A stretch of DNA of 64,000 nucleotides from Hyperoodon ampullatus (GCA_949752795.1 OX457061.1:11985492-12049491), one strand, 5' to 3'; shown: positions 10,555-20,469, numbered from the stretch's first letter. Numbers and translations are program-made. Notes: generated from the sequence alone by a model not told the origin.

Positions 10555-10700
10555 ATGCTGTGCTGACATCTGGCTGATCCTTTAAGACCCGGTTCTGGCA
10601 TCACTTCCTCAGAGCAGCCTTGGTTACCCCCAGGCTTGGTTAGGGCCTCTTCTGTGCTCCCACAGACCCCACGGCTTTGATCGAAGCCCCCAGGACTGAC
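10555..10700 (+). mobile_element. L2 LINE 3' fragment
   Basis: 'cacttcctcagagcagccttggttacccccaggcttggttagggcc' matches the sense 3' region of L2 ('cttcctccaggaagccttccctga'). Confidence 0.7.
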
Positions 10701-10789
10701 TGACCATGCCCTGTTCTAGTTGCCAGTATAGGTGTCTGTACCCTCCTGAGCAAGGGCACGTAGTAGGTGATTAATACACAAGCAAGGTC

Positions 10790-11290
10790 CATTGAGCCCT
10801 TGCCCTTGGGGAGCTCACATCTAGTAGAAAGACAGATGCACAGACAGGGCTGGGAGGCAGTTGCTCAGAGCCTGGTGAGAGCCCTAAGGACAGAGAGGCC
10901 AGCTGTCGGAGGGCAACTTCCCAGAGGAGGTAGGAGTTTTCCAGGTAGAGGGGAGGCAGAAGACATATCTGGCTGGAGACCCAGCGTGGGCAAAGGTCAG
11001 GTGTGGGAGAAGGCATTGTGCCATTGTACCTTCAGGACGGCAGACGGGTGAATATTGCCCGAGGTCAGATGTAGAGGGGCTGTGATCAGAGGTGAGGCTG
11101 GTGAGGCAGCAGAGGACAGCTCATGAAGAGCTTGTAAGGTACCAAGGAGGTTGGGCTTTGTGCCAGGGGTACTGGGAAGCCATAGAAGGGGTTAAAGAAG
11201 GGGGGTGACATGATCAGGTTTGCATGTGGCAGAGTGTCCTCTGGGAGGAGTGTGGCAGATGCACTGCAGGAGAACAAGAGTAGAAATATT
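10790..11290 (-). mobile_element. L2 LINE, antisense
   Basis: It has the antisense L2 text in order: 'ttggggagctcacatctagtagaaagacag', 'cttgtaaggtacc', 'actgggaagccatagaaggggttaaagaaggggggtgacatgatcagg'. It is the remains of the L2 ORF2 end and 3' UTR. Confidence 0.75.
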
Positions 11291-12489
11291 CCAGGGAAAG
11301 GTCACGGAGTCTGGATTAGGACAGGGAGGAAAGTAGAGGACAGGGATGAGGGTGGGCGTTTGAGTGGCAGAAGAAAACAGAATATGGTGTCTTCTGGGGC
11401 TGAGAAAGAGGGAGACGGCTGGAGTGCGCAGGATGCCTCGGGGAGGGGGATCCAGACAAACGCCGACCTCTCCACTCTAAAGGACAGGCTGCAGGCCCCT
11501 CTGCAGACACTAGAGGGAGCTCCAGGATAGGCCAGTCCCCTCTCCCACCAGCCGCCAGCCTCCACCCGCTTCTCAGAGGGGGAGTGGACCAGCCCCACGG
11601 CTGAGATGTAGGCTCTGGGGTTCCTGCCAGGGCCTGGCCCAAGCCCAGTGGCTCACAGTCTCGGGCCCGCCTCGTCCTCCAGCCACTGGCTTGCAGGGGT
11701 GGGGGGCCATCTTGCGAGGGTAGGCAGGTGGGGACAGAGGTTGGGGATTGCAGGCAAGAAGGACTGACAGCCCGTCCTGTCGCACTCTGTGCCCCATCTC
11801 CTTCTCCCCGTGGGAGTAAGGGAGCGACCCACCCAAGGTCACACCACTGTCACAGCAGTGAGGGGATGGGAATGGACCAGAGCTCCCCAGGTCAGAGCAG
11901 CTCGGGAACTAGAAGAGTACAAGCCACTTGTCTACCCCCCACCCTTCCTACAAAATCCTGGGGTTGCAGAAGGGTCCCGTGAGCCACCTCCCACATCACC
12001 TGGGACCCCCAGAGGCAGGGGAGATAGCATTCCAGGCAGAGGGGGTCCATGGGCAGAGGCATGGAGGCAGGGGGAGGCTGGCAGTTTCCAGGAGCGGGGC
12101 AGAAGGCAATGTGGCGGAAGCGCAGGGAGCAGGGGTGGCCCAGAGGCGACCGGGAGGGTGGGGCACCATTAGGGAGGCTGGTGCCGCCAGGGAGCAGGGG
12201 GGAGCCTCGGTGGCAACGCCAGGACAGCTGGGCATTTGCGATGGGTGGAAGGACCGCTCCGGCTGCAGGCAAGGGTGCGGCAGAATTACAATTCTTGGAA
12301 AAGTGATCGGCCTCTCCAGTTGAGTCTAAAGAGTACAATCTTTTAAACTTTTATGAAAACAAAGAATGAATAACAAACGGAGACACTGAAACAGGAAATC
12401 CATTTACTTTTGAATCTGATAGAAAGAGCCAATCCAAGCCCAAAATAATGCCGACAGGACTTAATAACCTGTAACAGACCTGCCCACAG
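11291..12489. other. Mostly unique sequence with faint L2 traces
   Basis: GC-rich. A short 'gcattccaggcagaggg...gcagaggcatggaggcaggg' piece near 12030-12080 resembles antisense L2. No gene structure is supported. Confidence 0.4.
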
Positions 12490-12600
12490 CACCATCAGAG
12501 CTCACTTCCAGCCGCCTCACTCAATTCCGAGCCAGGAGCCCGGAATCACCATCAGAGCTCACTTCCAGTGGCCTCGTCCACTGAGCCAGGAGCCCGGGAT
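12490..12600 (+). repeat. Two-unit tandem duplication
   Basis: The segment 12490-12546 is repeated at 12547-12600. Both units open with 'caccatcagagctcacttcc' and close with 'gagccaggagcccgg'. They differ by small indels and about eight substitutions in the centre. Confidence 0.85.
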
Positions 12601-12634
12601 CCGGAATCCGAGGCCTCCTGAACAGCAAAGCTTC

Positions 12635-12720
12635 ACAAGGGGACACTGAGGCTTAGACGGGGCGGGGTCTATATGACGTCACACAACAGAGCTGGACCTG
12701 GAACAAAGACTCCCGACTCC
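12635..12720 (-). mobile_element. MIR fragment, antisense, carrying a CRE
   Basis: 'ggggacactgaggcttagacgg...cacacaacagagctggacctgg' aligns to antisense MIR. The usual 'aaggtcacacagc' is changed so that it contains TGACGTCA. Confidence 0.55.
12674..12681 (+). promoter_or_regulatory. Perfect palindromic CRE (TGACGTCA)
   Basis: An eight-base match to the CREB/ATF full site, apparently created by mutation within the MIR 'ggtcacacag' block. Occupancy is unknown. Confidence 0.4.
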
Positions 12721-12764
12721 CAAGCTTGGGGCTCTCTCTGTACACTCCTGTGTGTCTGCACACA

Positions 12765-12806
12765 TCACACACCAAACACACAAACACACACACACACACA
12801 CACCCC
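12765..12806 (+). repeat. (CA)n microsatellite
   Basis: A CACACA run with two AAACACA interruptions, ending in CCCC. Confidence 0.95.
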
Positions 12807-13531
12807 ACAGGAAATGCTCTACAAACTCAGATATGCAAATACCTGGACTGCTGCAAGATTCCACAAGCTCACAGATTCACTCACATAGACCTACACCTGC
12901 CTGGATAGAAGTATGCAGACGTCCCCATAGTGCCCCCCAAGAGCACCCCAATACGTACAGGAACGTGCTCACATCCTACACAGGTGCTCACACATGTACA
13001 TCTGATCGTTCCAAATCTAAAGCTCAAATATGTATAGACACCCACATGGAACACACACCGCCCCCTGCAGATAGCTACAGATAGACACAAGATTCAGAAC
13101 TATCCTTCAACGCACATCTACAAACACACTACTCACACATAACAGACACACAGACTCCCATTCATTCACAGACACACACAGTCCTATGGCCACAGGCCGA
13201 CACTCTGGGCTAAACAGCCATATCCCCATGCTCACATCAGGGTCAACGCGGAGTGTCCAGAGACCACGCCTTGCCTCGGCAAGGGCCTGGGAAACTGAGA
13301 TGGGCAAACTGCTGCCCCCTGTGGGAGCCCAAGGACCAAGCCCTTCGGAAGAGCCAGGGTGGTTCATTGCAAGTGCGCAGGCAGCTCTGTCCCCCAGCCC
13401 CGGCTCCGCCCCCACCCTCTCCTCACCCCAAAGGAGTGTGTGAGCGGGTGGGTTCCAGTGTGTCCTGTGGGGGCGGGGCAGGGCAATGTAACAGTGGAAG
13501 GAGAGCGCTCATCTACCACCTGGGTTTAGGA
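12807..13531. other. CA-enriched unique sequence
   Basis: Scattered CACACA and ACATACAC words continue to about 13180, probably decay of the adjacent microsatellite. The remainder is unique, with a weaker CTCF-like match on the minus strand at 13312-13325 (12 of 14 positions). Confidence 0.45.
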
Positions 13532-13575
13532 TTCCTTCCCTCCCTCCCTCCCTCCCTCCCTTCCTTCCTTCCTCC
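13532..13575 (+). repeat. (CCCT)n / (CCTT)n pyrimidine tract
   Basis: Tandem CCCT units pass into CTTC units, about 44 bases of pure pyrimidine. Confidence 0.95.
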
Positions 13576-13699
13576 ATCTGATATTTAATGAGGACCTTCT
13601 GTGAATCAGGCAAAAACAAGACGTAGCCTCTGCACCCAGGAGTGCTGTCCAGGGGTGAGCCGGCACACCCAGGGCTGAGCTGTTACATGGCAATTGTGG

Positions 13700-13865
13700 C
13701 GATGGCTGTGAGGCCTCAGAGAGACCTGGGTTCCATCTGGGGCTGTGGGACACTGAGCGATTCACGTCCCTCTCTGAGCCGCCTCAGATTCCTCATCTGA
13801 GAAATGGGGACCACGATCTTCCTGACCACCTGTTGGATTTGTTATTAGAATCAAATTCAATAGTG
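13700..13865 (+). mobile_element. MIR SINE
   Basis: 'gacctgggttccatc', 'ctctctgagccgcctcagattcctcatctgagaaatggggacc' and 'ttagaatcaaattcaat'. Confidence 0.75.
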
Positions 13866-13954
13866 GACGTGGGGAGAAAGGGGAAGTTTCAGTAAAATAA
13901 GAGTTGGATGTTTATTAGACACCAGCTGTGTGCCAGACCCATGATATGGGAATG

Positions 13955-14205
13955 TGGATAACTGCGCAGGCCCTGAGTCAGAGAGGCCTGGCTGGGTTCA
14001 AATCCCTGCTTTTCCAGGACTAGCTCTGTGAGCTTCAGCAGGTTACTTAACCTCTCTGAGCTCCTACTTTCTCACCTATAACATAGGTGTAATAAGAATG
14101 CCCACTTTATATGAGTGCTGTGGGATAGTGCCTGTAAAGTGTTTGGGGTGAGGCCTGGCACAAAACTGGTGGTCATTAAGTTAATTCCTATTATTATGTA
14201 TCAGC
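13955..14205 (+). mobile_element. Near full-length MIR
   Basis: 'gggttcaaatccctgc', 'gttacttaacctctctgagctcc', 'gataGTGCCTGtaaag' and a 3' 'attcctattattat' are in order. Confidence 0.85.
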
Positions 14206-14209
14206 TTTC

Positions 14210-14430
14210 CTTTATTTGGTCACCTACTAGCACCTACTATGAGCCAGACATGATTTGAAGCACTCCCCAAATTCTGCCTCATTTAATCCTTCTAACAACT
14301 CTATTATCCCTGTTTTACAACTGAGGAAACGGAGGCACAGAGAGGTCAAGTCACTTATTCAAGGTCACACAGCTAGTACGAGACAGAACTGGAATTGGAA
14401 GCCAGGCCTGTAGACCTCTCTAACTCTATC
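14210..14430 (-). mobile_element. Near full-length MIR, antisense
   Basis: 'cactatgagccagacatg', 'catttaatccttctaacaactc', 'ttttacaactgaggaaacggaggcacagagaggtcaagtcact' and 'ggtcacacagctagta'. It abuts the preceding MIR tail to tail. Confidence 0.85.
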
Positions 14431-14765
14431 TACAAGGCATGCACTTTCCTCTTAGAGTTCAAAGTCCTCCTCCCCTCTCCCCAGCAGCAGCCCCTGGTAA
14501 ATAAGTCATCCAGTAACAGTTTCTAATTCCCAGACTTGGTTGCAAATGAATTATTCACACTGTAAGGCCTGCAAACCGCTGGCTGGGCCTCATTAGCCAA
14601 GAAGGGCCGCCCGCCCACAAGATGCCACTCCCTCCCCTGGGCATGGGTCCTGGTGGGCCAGCCAGAGGTCGCCAGAGTTGGCGAATGCCGGGGCACTGCA
14701 CCAAGAACTGGGCAGAACGTCTTTCCTCCTCCCATCCCCAGCCTTTGCTTTCTAATAAGCTCATA
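14431..14765. other. Unique sequence, nothing recognised
   Basis: No repeat or exon is supported between two MIR copies. Confidence 0.4.
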
Positions 14766-14769
14766 GCCT

Positions 14770-14890
14770 GGTGTTGTCAAGAGAACAGAAGCTCTGGACT
14801 CAGGCAGTTCTGGATTCCAGGCCTGGCTCTGCCCTAAGCAGCTGTGTGACCTCAGGCAGGTGGCCTACCCTCTCTGAGCCTCTGGGGAAG
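14770..14890 (+). mobile_element. MIR SINE, 5' and core
   Basis: 'agaagctctggactcaggcagttctggattccaggcctggctctgcc' followed by 'agctgtgtgacctcaggcagg'. Confidence 0.85.
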
Positions 14891-15504
14891 GCTGACCAGC
14901 TGGCCCCACTTCACACTTTCTCTTCTCCCTGCATTTGTGAGCTGAGGCCTGTGCTGCTCAGCCAGGCCCTGTGCTGGAGCCTGGGGACAGAGATCCTGTC
15001 CTGTGGGGACGTCCAATCTCCATGTGTCATTCTTCTACTCTCAGTATCCGGCTGAGACCCTGGTCTGACCCAGAGCCCTGAGGCAGGTTGTAGGGGATCC
15101 TGGGGGTTCCAGAGTCCCCTTCAGGGATGATTACCCACCCCAGCTGCTGATGGCTCACGGGGTTACGCCCCCTGCCCGGGGCAGCTGGAGGCCAGTGCCT
15201 GACTGATGTGAGGGTACAAAGGCCCAGCTCCCAGTTGAGACTGGGACAACTGTGAGGGGCTGTCACAGCTCCAGGGAACCCTGCAGGGGCCTCTGTTGTA
15301 ACCTCATCGCGGGTCAGCCTCTCTCTCTCTGCCCGGCCCTGCCTTCCTGTTTCCTTCCAGGTGGGAGCGCCCCAGTAAACCTGCACACAGCCCTCCAGCT
15401 CGGAGTCGCTTTCCAGGAACCCAGCCTAAGGTACTTGTCACAGACAGAGCCCAACCTCAGCAGTGAATGAGACCCAATCCAGGTCACCAATACTCAGTAC
15501 TGCT
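14891..15504. other. Unique sequence, nothing recognised
   Basis: GC-rich with no recognised element. Confidence 0.4.
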
Positions 15505-15692
15505 TACAGGCTGAGCCTAGGTCCTGCCCCGGTCCACGCTCTGATCCTGGTCCCAGACTGAACCCTGCTGTCAGTCACAGGCTGAGCCCTGACTTTAACC
15601 ATAGACCTGGTCCCAGGCTGAGCCCTGATCCTAGGCTGAGCCCTGATCCTGGTTCTAGATTCAACCCTGAGCCTGAACGGAGGCTGAGCCCA
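15505..15692 (+). repeat. Degenerate minisatellite, GGCTGAGCC-centred
   Basis: The word GGCTGAGCC recurs at 15509, 15580, 15616, 15634 and 15682, usually followed by CTGATCCTGGT or a variant. Unit length varies between about 18 and 40 bases, so the array is decayed. Confidence 0.75.
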
Positions 15693-16485
15693 AGTAGCCC
15701 ATGGAAATCAGAGGACACTTAAGACAGAACTATGGGACAGTAAGTGGGAGGTAGGAAGGGACTGGAGTCTGGCTGAGACCGAGGGTAGGACCAGAGGAAA
15801 CCTCACCAGAGGAGACCGACTGACAACCCCGTCAGCCATGACGGCGGAGTCACAGAATCTCACTTCCCAGAGAGGTATTTTCAGAAACAACTAACCAGGA
15901 CCTTCTTCGTGGAACAAAAATATGAACCAGGAATGATAAGGACCATCGCAATCACTGCCTTTCTCAAGCAGGGAGCGTCCTGGGCACCACGGAATCCTAC
16001 ATCACGACCCTGCTGTCTCCTCAGGACAACCACGTGGGGTTCTCTTGTCACCCATTTGACAGGTGAGGAAGCCTCAGCTGTGGCAGAACCAGCATTCAAA
16101 CCCTGGACCATTCTGTGCTTCTGTGGGATCTAAGCTCAGGCAGAAACTGGTCTCCCAAAGAAAGGCCCCCATATCCCCAAGGCTGCCCGGGGCATCAAGG
16201 GAGTGAGGAGCAGAGCGGTGGGCAGTCCGTGCATCCGTGTAACTGCAATCAGCCCCAACCTCAGGCAGGCCGCTGCTCCTCTCAGGGCCCTCGGATTCAT
16301 CTGCTCTGATTCCCACACCCATCTCCTCGAGGTCGGCACGATGGTTAGAGGCAGGGCACGGATGAGGAAACAGGCCCAGGGAGGGGACACCACTTGCCCA
16401 GATTTGCAGAACTGGGATTCACCTTGAGAATTCCTGATACTCAGTCTTCCATCCTCTGTTCATCTATATGGAAGAACGCAGCCAT
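15693..16485. other. Mostly unique sequence with possible antisense MIR traces
   Basis: 'catttgacaggtgaggaagcctcagctgtggcagaaccagcattcaaaccctgg' near 16055 hints at antisense MIR. No gene is supported. Confidence 0.4.
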
Positions 16486-16487
16486 AG

Positions 16488-16830
16488 CTAACAGAGTGAA
16501 TGTTTGGATCCTCCAAAATTCATATGCTGAAACCTAGCCCCCAACGTGAGGGTATTTAGAGGTGGGGAGGTGATGAGGTCTTAAGAGTGGAGCCCTCAAG
16601 AATGGGATTAGTGCTCTTGTAAAAGAAGCCCCAGGGAGATCCCTGGCCCCTTCCACCTGTGAGGTTATAGCAAAAAGATGGCTGAACCAGGAAGTGGGCT
16701 CTTACCACACACTGAATCTGGTACCACCTTGATCTTGGACTTCTCAGCTTCCAGGACTACGAGAAGAAGTTCTGCTGTTTAAAGCCACTCAATCTGTGGT
16801 ATTTTTTTATAGCTGCCTGAATGGACTAAG
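16488..16830 (+). mobile_element. MLT1 solo LTR (ERVL-MaLR)
   Basis: The MLT1 text runs end to end: 'aaaattcatatgctgaaacctag', 'gtggagccctcaagaatgggattagtgc', 'ccagggagatccctggccccttccacc', 'ccttgatcttggacttctcagc', ending 'gcctgaatggactaag'. No coding region is present. Confidence 0.9.
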
Positions 16831-16875
16831 TGGCTAAGGCAGCCACTTTCCCCATCTGCTCCACACTGCTGGTTC

Positions 16876-16945
16876 TTCCATCCATCTATCCACCCATCCA
16901 TGCATCTATCCATCTCTCTATCCATGCATCCCCCTATCCATCCAC
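16876..16945 (+). repeat. (ATCC)n microsatellite
   Basis: Imperfect CCATCTAT/CCATCCAT units over 70 bases. Confidence 0.9.
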
Positions 16946-17665
16946 AGCTATGCAGTGAGCATCCTCTATGTACCAGGTCTGGGCTGGGTGCGGGGACGGG
17001 GTGGGCAGGGCCCACCCTTTGCGGCATGTACAGGCTGGCAAAGGAGCCACATATTAAACAAACACACTCACAAAAAACGAACGCATCACCATTGTGCTAA
17101 GTGCTGGGAAGAAGCAGTCCAGGACGCTGTGAGTGGGTGTAACAGGGACCGTCTCTCCCAGGAGTGTTCCCTGGGCCTCAGGGAGCTGGTAGGCAGGAAA
17201 CCTGCTGAGATGGCCCTGTAGGCTTGGCCTCAGGGGACAGAAGCTCCCAGAAAAGCATGAATAATGCCCCAGCTGAGCCAACTGGCTTGGTGAGGCTGTA
17301 GCCAGCCCACCTGGCTCCTCCAGCAGGTAGGGTCCTGGGGGCTTGGCTGCAGCAGAAAGTAAGTCAGGAGGTGAATGGTGGGTGGGGGCCTTTTGAAAAT
17401 CTCCCGCCCAGGTTTGCTTTGCAAACCATGCCAGCTGGGGCCTGAAGCCTCCAAGAACTGTATCAGAGCTTTAGGAGACAGGAGAAAGGTTAGTTCAGGA
17501 AGAAGGAACGGCACGAACATCCGCATGGAGATGGGAAACAGTAGGCAGACCTGGGACAGTGGAGCAAGGAGAGGAAAGGGGGTGGGAAACTGGGTCTCGG
17601 CCCTCGGGGATTTCATAGCACCCTGGGGAGCCTCGGGTCCCACCGGACACCAGTAACAGTAACTG
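16946..17665. other. Largely unique, possible antisense L2 traces
   Basis: 'gtgctaagtgctgggaag' and 'gagtgggtgtaacagggacc' resemble antisense L2 near 17090-17150. The rest is unrecognised. Confidence 0.4.
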
Positions 17666-17669
17666 CTGC

Positions 17670-18035
17670 TGTTGTTGAAAGCTGACTACTGTGTGCCCAA
17701 GGAGGGTCACGCTTGATCTCATTTCCTCCTCACTAGATCCAGTAAGATGGTTACTGCTAGGTCCCTTTTTACAGATGGAAAAACTGAGGTCATGGTGAAT
17801 TCCCTGGTGGTCCAGTGGTTAGGACTCTGCACTTTCAATGCAGGGGGCGCAGGTTTGATCCCTGGTCAGGGAACTAAGATCCCACATGCCGCACCTCACA
17901 GCCAAAAAATAAAGATAAATAAATAAATTAAATTAAATTAAATTAAAAAAAGAAAAACTGAGGTCAGGAGGGGTGAAATCTGTCACCTAAGAGCACAGAG
18001 TTAGCAAGTAAAGGATTAGCCCGTGCCCTTAACCC
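17670..18035 (-). mobile_element. MIR, antisense, split by a CHR SINE
   Basis: The left part carries 'ccctttttacagatggaaaaactgagg' and the right part continues 'aaaactgaggtcaggagg...gcacagagttagcaag'. The two halves are continuous once the SINE at 17793-17951 is removed. Confidence 0.8.
17793..17951 (+). mobile_element. CHR-type tRNA-derived SINE (short, CHR-1-like)
   Basis: Head 'attccctggtggtccagtggttaggactctgcac' is tRNA-derived with an A box, then a B-box-like 'ggtttgatccctgg', and a tail of AAATAAATTAAATTA. A perfect 15-base target-site duplication, GAAAAACTGAGGTCA, flanks it at 17778-17792 and 17952-17966. Confidence 0.95.
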
Positions 18036-18219
18036 TCACCTGTCGTGCCCTGGAAACAAAGGGAGGAAATCCAGACACAGGGTAGGCAAGGCCCACGCTG
18101 GCTCCACCTGTGGTCTTGTCCATCTCTCGCCCTAAACAGAGAGCTTCTTTACCTCTGTCACCACATGACACGAGGAACAGAATTGGTGCTTAGAAAATAC
18201 TGTGAATGAATAATCATCC

Positions 18220-18345
18220 TAAGAGTAGACACTCATAAAGTGCTCACCATGTGCCATGTGACCACAAGCCTTTGAGGTAAGTACTATTATTACCCCCATT
18301 TCACAGATAGGGAAACTGAGACACAGCTGGGAAGTGGTGAAGCCG
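18220..18345 (-). mobile_element. MIR fragment, antisense
   Basis: 'actattattacccccatttcacagatagggaaactgagacacagc' is the antisense MIR 3' half. Confidence 0.8.
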
Positions 18346-18389
18346 TGATTCACCAGGCAGCAAGTAAATGCATAAATTAATGAACTAAT

Positions 18390-18600
18390 TTTTTTTTTTT
18401 TTTTTTTTGCAGTACGTGGGCCTCTTACTGCTGTGGCCTCTCCCGTTGCGGAGCACAGGCTCCGGACGCGCAGGCTCAGCGGCCGTGGCTCACGGGCCCA
18501 GCTGCTCCGCGGCATGTGGGATCCTCCCGGACCGGGGCACGAACCCGTGTCCCCTGCATCGGCAGGCGGACTCTCAACCACTGCGCCACCAGGGAAGCCC
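18390..18600 (-). mobile_element. CHR-2-type SINE
   Basis: The antisense element begins in poly(T), reads GCAGTACGTGGGCCTC and ends CACCAGGGAAGCCC. The B box and A box are intact on the minus strand. An imperfect target-site duplication, taaTgaactaa / taaCgaactaa, lies at 18378-18389 and 18601-18612. Confidence 0.95.
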
Positions 18601-18612
18601 TAACGAACTAAC

Positions 18613-19125
18613 TGATGAATAAATGAGCGTGAGCCAGGATGAGGGAATAAAGGAGAGAAAAGGTGAGTAAGCATGTGAGGTTTTGAAGGAGGGATGGAGC
18701 AGCCAGGGTGAGAGGTTGGTCTTGCAGAGTGGAGCAGAAGTGGAGGCCATCACCGCTGTTCCACCTCTAGCTCCCAGGAAAAGACCCCTTTCCCCTTCTC
18801 TCAAGGAGGCTTGAAGCCTTTCCACGCTGTTGCCCAGCAACGGTGCCCTCATTACCGCCCCCCCCCAGCCCCACCCCACTTCAGTCAGCTAGAGCTGTGG
18901 GGCTGGGGCCCTGGCAGGTGGGGTCCCGGGCTGGAGGAAGGAAGCTCAGAGTCCGGAGAGGTGGGCCTGGGTGGGCTTCAAGACTGGGAGAAGAGCCCCG
19001 AGTCCCGTGGGGAAGGGCTGTTTAGACCAACCTTTATTCTGAGGGCATCTGCCTGGCACAGGGCAGGTGGAGATGCCCAAGACTGCTCATGGCAATGACC
19101 ACGGGCCGTGAGTTGGAAGTCCTGA
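18613..19125. other. Unique sequence, nothing recognised
   Basis: GC-rich with a C-run near 18860. No exon is supported. Confidence 0.4.
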
Positions 19126-19129
19126 TTGG

Positions 19130-19285
19130 AGGAGATCTTGGATGACTCACTTTCCCTCCTGAATCCACTTCCTCATCTGCAGAATGGGGATACGGTGCCT
19201 GCTTCCCAGAGGGATGGTGCGAGGATAGGACTGGCACGGGAAGGCTTTGCACTGGGAGGGGACGGGCTATTTTTATAAGCAAGGA
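19130..19285 (+). mobile_element. Diverged MIR
   Basis: 'gaatccacttcctcatctgcagaatggggatacggtgcctgc' is the MIR core; the 3' part is weak. Confidence 0.6.
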
Positions 19286-19339
19286 GTGTGTAAACTAGCT
19301 CTAGAGGACAAAGACTACTGGGGCAAAGAACTCTCAGAG

Positions 19340-19505
19340 TTCCTCTCCAAGAGAGGATGGGTTGCCCTGCGGGAACCCTGGAGGGCTCCCTGAAGAGGTG
19401 AGCCCTGAAAGACTTTTCCAAGTGGAGATGGGGGTCAGAAGGAGGAGAGAATTCCTGGCAGGGAGGGAGGCGGGGGAACAGCCTGTGCAAAGGCCTGGAG
19501 GCACG
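19340..19505 (-). mobile_element. L2 LINE, antisense, left part
   Basis: 'ggctccctgaagaggtgagccctgaaag', 'attcctggcagggagg' and 'gcctgtgcaaaggcctggaggc' follow the antisense L2 order. Confidence 0.75.
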
Positions 19506-19509
19506 AGAC

Positions 19510-19690
19510 TGGAGCCCATTCAATGACAGCTACTGTTCATTCACGTTTGCCTTTAACCCTCACAGCAGCTCCATGAGGCTGGGAGTACTGCTCCCATTTC
19601 ACAGGACAGGAAACTTGGCTCAGAGAGGGTAAGGCACTTGCTCCAGGTGGCACAGCTGGTGAATGGCAGAGCTAAGTCCAGCGCACTTTC
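19510..19690 (-). mobile_element. MIR, antisense, within L2
   Basis: 'cacagcagctccatgaggctgggagtactgctcccatttcacaggacaggaaacttggctcagagagggtaaggcacttgc' is the antisense MIR text; L2 resumes beyond it. Confidence 0.8.
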
Positions 19691-19789
19691 TCCTGCATTG
19701 TGCACTTCCAGGGAAGCAAGCGGCTCAGAGGAGTGGAGCAAAGAGGGCAAAGGGAGAGAAATGCCGTGGGGCCCGGGGGCCTCCTCACG

Positions 19790-19870
19790 CCCCAGGGAAC
19801 GGGCTGACTCTGTGCAGAGGGTGCTGGGGAGCCATTGATGGTTTCTAAGCTGGACAGAAATGACCCAGGC
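19790..19870 (-). mobile_element. L2 LINE, antisense, right part
   Basis: 'ggtgctggggagccattgatggtttctaagctggacagaaatgacc' continues the L2 reading that stops before the MIR. Confidence 0.6.
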
Positions 19871-20160
19871 TAGGCCCTCAGGTGCCCAGGTGCTGTCCAG
19901 GCCATCTGTCTCCACCTCCTACACCTCCACCCTGTGTATCCATCCACCCCCACTGTTTCTCAGCCACATTGAGAAACCATGTGTGACGGAGGAGAATGTA
20001 AAAATATATATGCAACCGAAAAACAACGAGCTGACAGAACACAGCTATAAATACTCTGACGGGTGCGGAAACGTTCCTGCAATCCTGCTTCCTGCTGCCT
20101 GAGGAGCGGGGGCATGGAGTTTGACAGGTGGGGTGGGAACTCAGGGAAGGGAACGGGAAA
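19871..20160. other. Unique sequence, nothing recognised
   Basis: Short AT-richer unique interval. Confidence 0.4.
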
Positions 20161-20164
20161 GGGG

Positions 20165-20370
20165 ACAACCATGTGTGGACCTACTTTGTGCCAAGTGCTT
20201 CACAAGCGGCACATCTCTGGGTCTTCACAAAAACCGTCTCAGAATCACCACTGTCATCCCGATTCACAGATAAGGAAACTGAAGCGCAGAGAGGTACGTC
20301 ATCTGGCCAAGGTCACACAGCAGTGGACCTTGGGAAGCAGTGGAGCTGGGATTCCAACAAGCCCTGCAAA
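20165..20370 (-). mobile_element. MIR, antisense
   Basis: 'ctactttgtgccaagtgcttcacaag', 'gattcacagataaggaaactgaagcgcagagagg', 'ccaaggtcacacagcag' and 'gagctgggattccaac'. Confidence 0.85.
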
Positions 20371-20469
20371 AGGGCCAACTTTCTGAAGAAGCGAGAGCCA
20401 GCTTCAGGCTCTGCCTCCCTTGATCCTTGCCCAGGGCCAGAGAAAGCTTCAGGCTTCCCTGGAACTCCC

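Noticed and set aside
13312..13325. Second CTCF-like match on the minus strand
   Set aside because: Only 12 of 14 core positions fit and the two mismatches are in the left half. It is noted but too weak to list as a site.
16876..16945. CRISPR-like regularly spaced repeats
   Set aside because: These are contiguous ATCC microsatellite units without spacers, in a mammalian genome.
18390..18600. tRNA-like sequence with A and B boxes
   Set aside because: The boxes belong to the tRNA-derived heads of CHR SINEs. No cloverleaf with intact acceptor stem and anticodon arm was seen, so no functional tRNA gene is called here or at the other SINEs.
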